Shown here: positions 22,506 through 25,733 of the stretch, piece after piece
Position numbering within the stretch: position 1 is the first letter of the stretch
How the letters are laid out: each line of letters begins with the position of its first letter
Assembly: GCA_018715225.1 (NCBI GenBank)
Contig: DVMB01000067.1
Location: 1-25,733 of the forward strand
Length of the DNA stretch: 25,733 nt
Direction of reading: 5' to 3'
Source: Candidatus Onthoplasma faecigallinarum
GTDB taxonomy: Bacteria > Bacillota > Clostridia > Christensenellales > UBA1242
Position numbers and translations under genes: made by a program
Notes under the pieces: generated by a model
Seen by the model: the letters and a program-made list of their open reading frames with translations, nothing else
Told to the model about the DNA's origin: nothing
The model's database searches: none

Positions 22506-23186
22506 ATGAAAAATAGAATACTTGTTTTAATCGATGGTTTTAACTACTATCACAAACTTAAAGAATATCAAAGAAAATATAATAAATGTGTAAAATGGCT
22601 TGATTACAGAAGTCTTATAGAATCTTGGCTATCAGAAGAAGATGAAAAAGAATCTATTGAAATTTTTTATTTTTCAGCTATTGCCCACTGGAGAGGTGCA
22701 GCAGCCGTTACTCGGCATAAAACCTACATAAAGGCTTTAACAAAACGCGGAATAATTCCGGTATATGGAGAATTTAAAGAAAAAAAGACACATCGTTGTA
22801 AAAATGATGAAAAATGCGTCAACTGTATTCAAACGCCTGACAAAAAAAAGTTGATAAGACATGAAGAAAAAAATTCTGATGTTAACCTGGCAATAATGCT
22901 AATAGAAAAAACGCTGAAAAATGAATATGACAAATGTTTCTTACTCAGTGCAGATAACGATTTTTCTTCTGCCATAAAAAGAGCCAAAGAGATTGACCCA
23001 ACCAAAAAAATTATAATTCAGCCGCCTCCGTTGCCTCAGAAAAAAATTCCGCTCAAAAAAGAATATGCTATAGACAATCTTGAACATAGCTCTGGTTGTA
23101 AAGCCTTGCTAACTAATTTTTATACGATATTAAAACATCAATTTGAAGACGAATTTGAAGAATTAAAAAATCCTTGGAAAATATAG
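22506..23186 (+). CDS. NYN-domain (PIN-like) ribonuclease
   Basis: A 226-residue protein with the NYN/LabA-like fold. The first strand RILVLIDGFNYY carries Asp10 and Asn13, EEKNSDVNLAIMLI carries Asp125, and FLLSADNDFSSAIKRAKEI carries Asp150 and Asp152; these acidic residues should bind the metal of a PIN-like nuclease. A Cys cluster (Cys98, Cys104, Cys107, in HRCKNDEKCVNC) sits where many family members have a zinc-binding insertion. ATG at 22506 starts right at the first strand, with AGGAG very close; GTG at 22497 is an alternative. It runs against its neighbours, has its own promoter and operator, and may be cargo that cleaves RNA, for example in host takeover or defence; that role is inferred. 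Confidence 0.8.
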   Translation: MKNRILVLIDGFNYYHKLKEYQRKYNKCVKWLDYRSLIESWLSEEDEKESIEIFYFSAIAHWRGAAAVTRHKTYIKALTKRGIIPVYGEFKEKKTHRCKNDEKCVNCIQTPDKKKLIRHEEKNSDVNLAIMLIEKTLKNEYDKCFLLSADNDFSSAIKRAKEIDPTKKIIIQPPPLPQKKIPLKKEYAIDNLEHSSGCKALLTNFYTILKHQFEDEFEELKNPWKI

Positions 23187-23370
23187 CAATTAATACAAAA
23201 GTTTAAGTTTATATATTGTCTTAATTTATATCTAAACGAAACATACCAATAACAAAAGTTATGTATAAAGCAGCCTGAATTATATTGAGCTATGTTTTTT
23301 TGTTTTTTTATTTTAAATTTTGCCTTAAAAATTTATCTGCAGACTATTTTTTTTGAAAATCTGCTTTTTT

Positions 23371-23405
23371 ATAAAAAAATGATTTTCGATTTTTTCCGAA
23401 AATCA
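23371..23405 (-). terminator. Strong intrinsic terminator of the right-hand operon
   Basis: On the minus strand TGATTTTCG (23397-23405) pairs perfectly with CGAAAATCA (23380-23388) around an 8-base A-rich loop, and seven T follow (23373-23379). It lies about 120 bases after the last long gene of that operon. Confidence 0.85.
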
Positions 23406-23471
23406 GAAATAAAAACTATTCAAATTTTTTTAGCAAACGATATATGTTTTTTATTTAGTTTTGACTTATTC

Positions 23472-23507
23472 TCAATCTTCTCTACGTTTAGCACGTTTCA
23501 TTGTCAT
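23472..23507 (-). CDS. Possible 11-residue mini-gene MTMKRAKRRED
   Basis: A very short frame with a strong AGGAG a few bases before its ATG, starting 19 bases after the stop of the preceding gene and before the operon terminator. The peptide is highly basic (MTMKRAKRRED). It might be the remnant of a longer gene, a leader peptide, or chance; the ribosome site is the main reason to note it. Confidence 0.25.
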   Translation of the reverse strand: MTMKRAKRRED

Positions 23508-23526
23508 ATTCTCCTATGTTAATTCA

Positions 23527-23952
23527 TTATCTTTTTAATAATATTTCTTTTTCACCTCTTGAATTAAAGTAAGCAAAGATATTGCGTTTATCAATAATTT
23601 TTTCTTCAATAAATGCATTCGGGCGAAAGTATTTGTATTTCAGAGCAAAATCCAAATTTAAAGTCCAGTTAAATTTATAAAAATCATTGCTATCTGGATA
23701 TGACACTCTATAAGCTTTGACTTTTTTAGGCAAACGTCTCAATATCTGCCTGTCCGAACTTTTCATAATTTTATGGCTTCTTTTTCTGTCACAATAAATT
23801 AAATCCATCCATTGTCGATTACATACTCCGTGGTCAATCCATAATGCACGTAAAATAGTCCAGTAATCGTCGTCTGATAATTCGTCTTTAATTTTCTCAA
23901 AATAATTAATACCGTACAAATCAAGCAAACGAAACACATCTAATGATATCAT
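23527..23952 (-). CDS. ADP-ribosyltransferase-like protein (motif level)
   Basis: A 141-residue protein whose C-terminal half has the order of motifs seen in small ART-fold proteins of phages: an Arg in KAYRVSYPD (Arg82), FNWTLNLDFALKY where the Ser-Trp-Thr motif usually lies (Asn95-Thr97), then IFAYFNSRGEKEILL with the Glu-x-Glu pair (Glu134, Glu136). The N-terminal half (DLYGINYFEKIKDELSDDDYWTILRALWIDHG) is helical. The first Ser is Asn here, so activity is uncertain. ATG at 23952 follows GGAGGG and directly abuts the stop of the gene before. If the fold is right it could modify host or defence proteins, or it may be a non-enzymatic relative. Confidence 0.5.
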   Translation of the reverse strand: MISLDVFRLLDLYGINYFEKIKDELSDDDYWTILRALWIDHGVCNRQWMDLIYCDRKRSHKIMKSSDRQILRRLPKKVKAYRVSYPDSNDFYKFNWTLNLDFALKYKYFRPNAFIEEKIIDKRNIFAYFNSRGEKEILLKR

Positions 23953-24579
23953 TTATCCCTCCTTCGCCCTGCTAATGATGTTTCGGATATTATTTATTGC
24001 ACTTTTTTGCATCTCATATACATCATTGCCGAAACCGTCTAATTGTGTTTGGAGATATTTCTCAATCTCCTCAAGAGCCTTGCGGTAGCAGGTGTTTTTT
24101 AATTCAAAATTTTCATTTAAGCTTTCTGCCTTAATACGCCATTTTTCAGAGGTTTCAAGCTGTTTTTCCAGCTCCTCGCACTCCTGCGTCTTGCGTTCAA
24201 GAATGCTTTTAATCGCACCAACCAAACTCAAAGCGTCAAGTTCAATCGGTTCTTGGTAAGGTTTTATAACCTCTTCTATTTCGTTTATTATTTGCGTCTT
24301 GCGGGCGAGCTGCTTGTAGTAGCAATTATAATTGTCAAGACAATTTGAATTTTCAGCATTTTTAGGGGTTACTATATCGCCGAATGAATTAATTTTGGTG
24401 CATCGACAAAGATATTTATCTCTATTTTTTATAAAAAAATCACACTCGTTCATGTCCACGCCGTGAATTATTATCTGTTCTTTATCAGGGTTATGCTCAC
24501 ACTCTGGACATTTGAACCTCATAGCCGGAGGCTCAACATCACAATTCTTACAATAATCTTTTATGTCTTTATCTGTCAT
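23953..24579 (-). CDS. Cysteine-rich coiled-coil protein, cassette family
   Basis: A 208-residue protein from ATG at 24579, chosen because GAGGA lies 8 bases upstream and it avoids overlapping the gene before; an upstream ATG at 24723 would force a 91-base overlap. Residues 1-90 carry nine cysteines (10, 13, 24, 27, 46, 58, 60, 80, 86) in CxxC-like pairs, probably a metal-binding region. From about residue 92 on it is a coiled coil with modules such as RKTQECEELEKQLE and YRKALEEIEKYL. A 146-bp block of this gene recurs nearly unchanged in the gene at the right edge. Function is unknown. From memory such proteins are common in prophages of gut Melainabacteria. Confidence 0.65.
   Translation of the reverse strand: MTDKDIKDYCKNCDVEPPAMRFKCPECEHNPDKEQIIIHGVDMNECDFFIKNRDKYLCRCTKINSFGDIVTPKNAENSNCLDNYNCYYKQLARKTQIINEIEEVIKPYQEPIELDALSLVGAIKSILERKTQECEELEKQLETSEKWRIKAESLNENFELKNTCYRKALEEIEKYLQTQLDGFGNDVYEMQKSAINNIRNIISRAKEG
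24293..24438. repeat. 146-bp direct repeat, copy 1
   Basis: This block matches 25588-25733 at 144 of 146 positions, differing at 24301 and 24327. It encodes the Cys-rich part from FFIKNRDKYLCRC to YYKQLARKTQ. The match may continue past the window edge. Confidence 0.92.
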
Positions 24580-24632
24580 TGGTTTCATCCTCATAAGTTT
24601 TACATCACTTTTGAAGCCGTTTTGCGCATTAT

Positions 24633-25037
24633 TTACACTTCCCATGTTGCTTGTCTGATGGCTTGTTTGATTGACTCTCCACAAATAGGAAGAACTTTCC
24701 ACAAAATAAATAAAATCAAACAATCTGCTCGGTTTACACGTTCAACAAAACAATTATCCACTTGAATGTCATTATGCTTAAATTTTATTTTATGACCTGT
24801 TTTAGTAATTAAAATATATTCGTGCATTAAAGTATTATCTGACCAGTAATGTACCCACTTAACAACGGTTAAATGATGTTTTGCTAATTCTGCAAGCATT
24901 ATTTCTTCAAGTTTTATAAAATTATTATTATTTTCAAAATCGGGATATATTTCATATTCGTTGCTGTCATAATCCTCAATTATTGTGGGTTTAATTCCAC
25001 AGACCTCGCATATTTGCTCTGATAAAGTCTTAGTCAT
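24633..25037 (-). CDS. Conserved prophage-type protein of unknown function
   Basis: A 134-residue protein starting MTKTLSEQICEVCGIKP. ATG at 25037 is preferred to an upstream one at 25052 because GAGGTG then lies 7 bases ahead. A PDFENNNNFIKLEEIMLAEL segment and a C-terminal SIKQAIRQATWEV helix recur, as I recall, in small prophage proteins of gut bacteria, with a 'CEVCGI' opening and an 'AIR..EW' ending. The middle is a beta region around EYILITKTGHKIKFKHN. No enzymatic motif is visible. It overlaps the small gene before it by 8 bases (ATGACTAA). Confidence 0.6.
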   Translation of the reverse strand: MTKTLSEQICEVCGIKPTIIEDYDSNEYEIYPDFENNNNFIKLEEIMLAELAKHHLTVVKWVHYWSDNTLMHEYILITKTGHKIKFKHNDIQVDNCFVERVNRADCLILFILWKVLPICGESIKQAIRQATWEV

Positions 25038-25213
25038 TATTAAACACCTCATTCAATTTATCTATATCTCTGATTATTCCTACCTTGTACCAAATATTAT
25101 TTTTTTCCGTTATTTACCATAACATCGTAGGATTTTTGATTTTTATTTATTACACTTTTGCTTACGCTTAATTTATTGCCGTTTTGAGTGGTAAGAGTAA
25201 ATCCCTTAATCAT
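25030..25213 (-). pseudogene. Small gene broken by a one-base frameshift in a homopolymer
   Basis: From ATG at 25213, preceded by GAGGT at 5 bases, the frame reads MIKGFTLTTQNGNKLSVSKS and continues to KSYDVMVNNGKK, then stops at 25097-25099. In the +1 frame the sequence goes straight on as NNIWYKVGIIRDIDKLNEVF and ends in NND at a TAA at 25030-25032. Removing one base from the seven-T run at 25100-25106 (plus strand) would restore about 60 codons. The restored gene would overlap its neighbours by 8 bases on both sides (ATGATTAA and ATGACTAA), which supports an intact ancestor. It could be a true mutation, a sequencing error or a programmed shift. Confidence 0.65.
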
Positions 25214-25733
25214 TTTGTACCTCTTTCATCTTTTGTAGGGCTTCTTTTGCTTTACTGTAATAATAAATGCTTTCAGCGTGAGTTATAATTTCCTTGTCTT
25301 CGTCCTCAAAAAAGCTGTTTTTAATATCATTCAATGCTTCTTCTGCAATCTTTAACTTTTTTTCTAATTTGTCAATATAATCAATTACTATTTCACTATC
25401 TGCCCTACCTTTAGAAATATTTTTGTAAACATTCATTAAATTAACATAAGTATCACGCTGTGCTTTTAGTTCTTCGTTTTCTTCTTTCAGCTCCTCGCAT
25501 TCCTGCTCAAGCTCTTGAATTCGTTGTATGAGCTTAGGTTCTCCGATATGATAAGACTCTAATTGAGTTTCCAAAAGTTCGCACTCCTGCGTCTTACGGG
25601 CGAGCTGCTTGTAGTAGCAATGATAATTGTCAAGACAATTTGAATTTTCAGCATTTTTAGGGGTTACTATATCGCCGAATGAATTAATTTTGGTGCATCG
25701 ACAAAGATATTTATCTCTATTTTTTATAAAAAA
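25206..25733 (-). CDS. Cysteine-rich coiled-coil protein, cassette family, N-terminus outside window
   Basis: The frame is open to the right edge, so this gene starts beyond the window; a TTG at 25572-25574 is not needed as a start. The first visible residues (FIKNRDKYLCRCTKINSFGD ... NCLDNYHCYYKQLARKTQ) are nearly identical to those of the gene at 23953-24579. The rest is a different coiled coil, with LIQRIQELEQECEELKEENE and KAKEALQKMKEVQND at the end. It overlaps the next small gene by 8 bases. The shared cysteine block on different coiled-coil tails suggests exchange between family members. Function is unknown. Confidence 0.65.
   Translation of the reverse strand, partial: FFIKNRDKYLCRCTKINSFGDIVTPKNAENSNCLDNYHCYYKQLARKTQECELLETQLESYHIGEPKLIQRIQELEQECEELKEENEELKAQRDTYVNLMNVYKNISKGRADSEIVIDYIDKLEKKLKIAEEALNDIKNSFFEDEDKEIITHAESIYYYSKAKEALQKMKEVQND
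25588..25733. repeat. 146-bp direct repeat, copy 2 (cut by edge)
   Basis: Second copy of the block at 24293-24438, offset by 1295 bases, with two mismatches. It runs into the window edge, so its full length is unknown. The flanking GCACTCCTGCGTCTT (from 25581) also recurs in the first gene near 24180. Confidence 0.92.

Larger units (their letters stand above)
23187..23526. other. AT-rich intergenic stretch with an 11-codon ORF and a terminator
   Basis: The stretch lies between the convergent NYN gene and the minus-strand operon. It contains the terminator at 23371-23405 and a short minus-strand ORF at 23472-23507. From 23187 to 23370 I see only AT-rich sequence with no convincing gene and no clear terminator for the NYN transcript. 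Confidence 0.6.

Noticed and set aside
23292..23522. Plus-strand ORF of 76 codons rich in Phe/Ile/Leu
   Set aside because: It is made of low-complexity T-rich sequence, has no ribosome site and runs through the minus-strand terminator and mini-ORF.
24580..24723. Upstream start (ATG at 24723) for the cysteine-rich coiled-coil gene
   Set aside because: It would overlap the preceding gene by 91 bases without a ribosome site, while ATG at 24579 has GAGGA at 8 bases.

Overview
The window is AT-rich DNA that carries most of the structural module of a lambda-like siphophage, almost certainly a prophage or a phage genome. The tightly packed, overlapping genes run leftward on the minus strand. The host cannot be fixed from the sequence alone. 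The base composition, the cysteine-rich coiled-coil cassette proteins at the right edge and a small secreted 'GHWIG' protein resemble, from memory, proteins of gut Melainabacteria (Candidatus Gastranaerophilales). I hold that placement at moderate to low confidence.

Read in the direction of transcription (right to left), the late region follows lambda gene order closely: a zinc-ribbon protein (21618-22007), a NinB-like/HNH nuclease (20854-21603), a Rossmann-like phage protein (20345-20788), a GC-rich candidate cos region (about 20239-20310), terminase small subunit Nu1 (19705-20181), terminase large subunit GpA (17739-19727), gpW (17528-17755), portal gpB (16080-17528), a ClpP-like protease fused to an HK97 major capsid protein (13976-16090), an FI-position protein, an FII-like connector, gpZ, a gpU-position tail terminator, the major tail protein (11594-12169), tail assembly chaperone G plus a -1 frameshift product GT (10991-11580), tape measure (8161-10983), a gpM-gpM-gpL fusion (5606-6937), an NlpC/P60-type gpK (5117-5497), the gpJ-like tip protein (2641-5115), a fibre connector (2083-2634), a repeat-rich tail fibre (293-2074) and a second fibre or tip gene cut by the left edge.

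This operon is interrupted by a plus-strand cassette at 7003-8164: hicA, hicB and a gene for a secreted protein. Its last stop codon shares a CTAG with the stop of the tape measure gene. A palindromic operator overlaps the hicA start.

To the right, 22008-22505 is a non-coding switch-like region with several inverted repeats. It separates the leftward operon from a plus-strand NYN-domain RNase gene (22506-23186), whose short leader folds into two perfect hairpins. Beyond it, a second minus-strand operon enters from the right edge: a cysteine-rich coiled-coil gene (cut by the edge), a frameshifted small gene, a conserved phage-type protein, a second cysteine-rich coiled-coil gene sharing a 146-bp near-identical block with the first, and a protein with an ADP-ribosyltransferase-like motif pattern. 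It ends at a strong terminator (23371-23405).

Several intrinsic terminators lie inside the leftward operon (after the zinc-ribbon gene, after the HNH gene and after the capsid gene), which suggests graded expression or antitermination. No integrase, CI-type repressor, holin, tRNA or CRISPR array is visible in the window.
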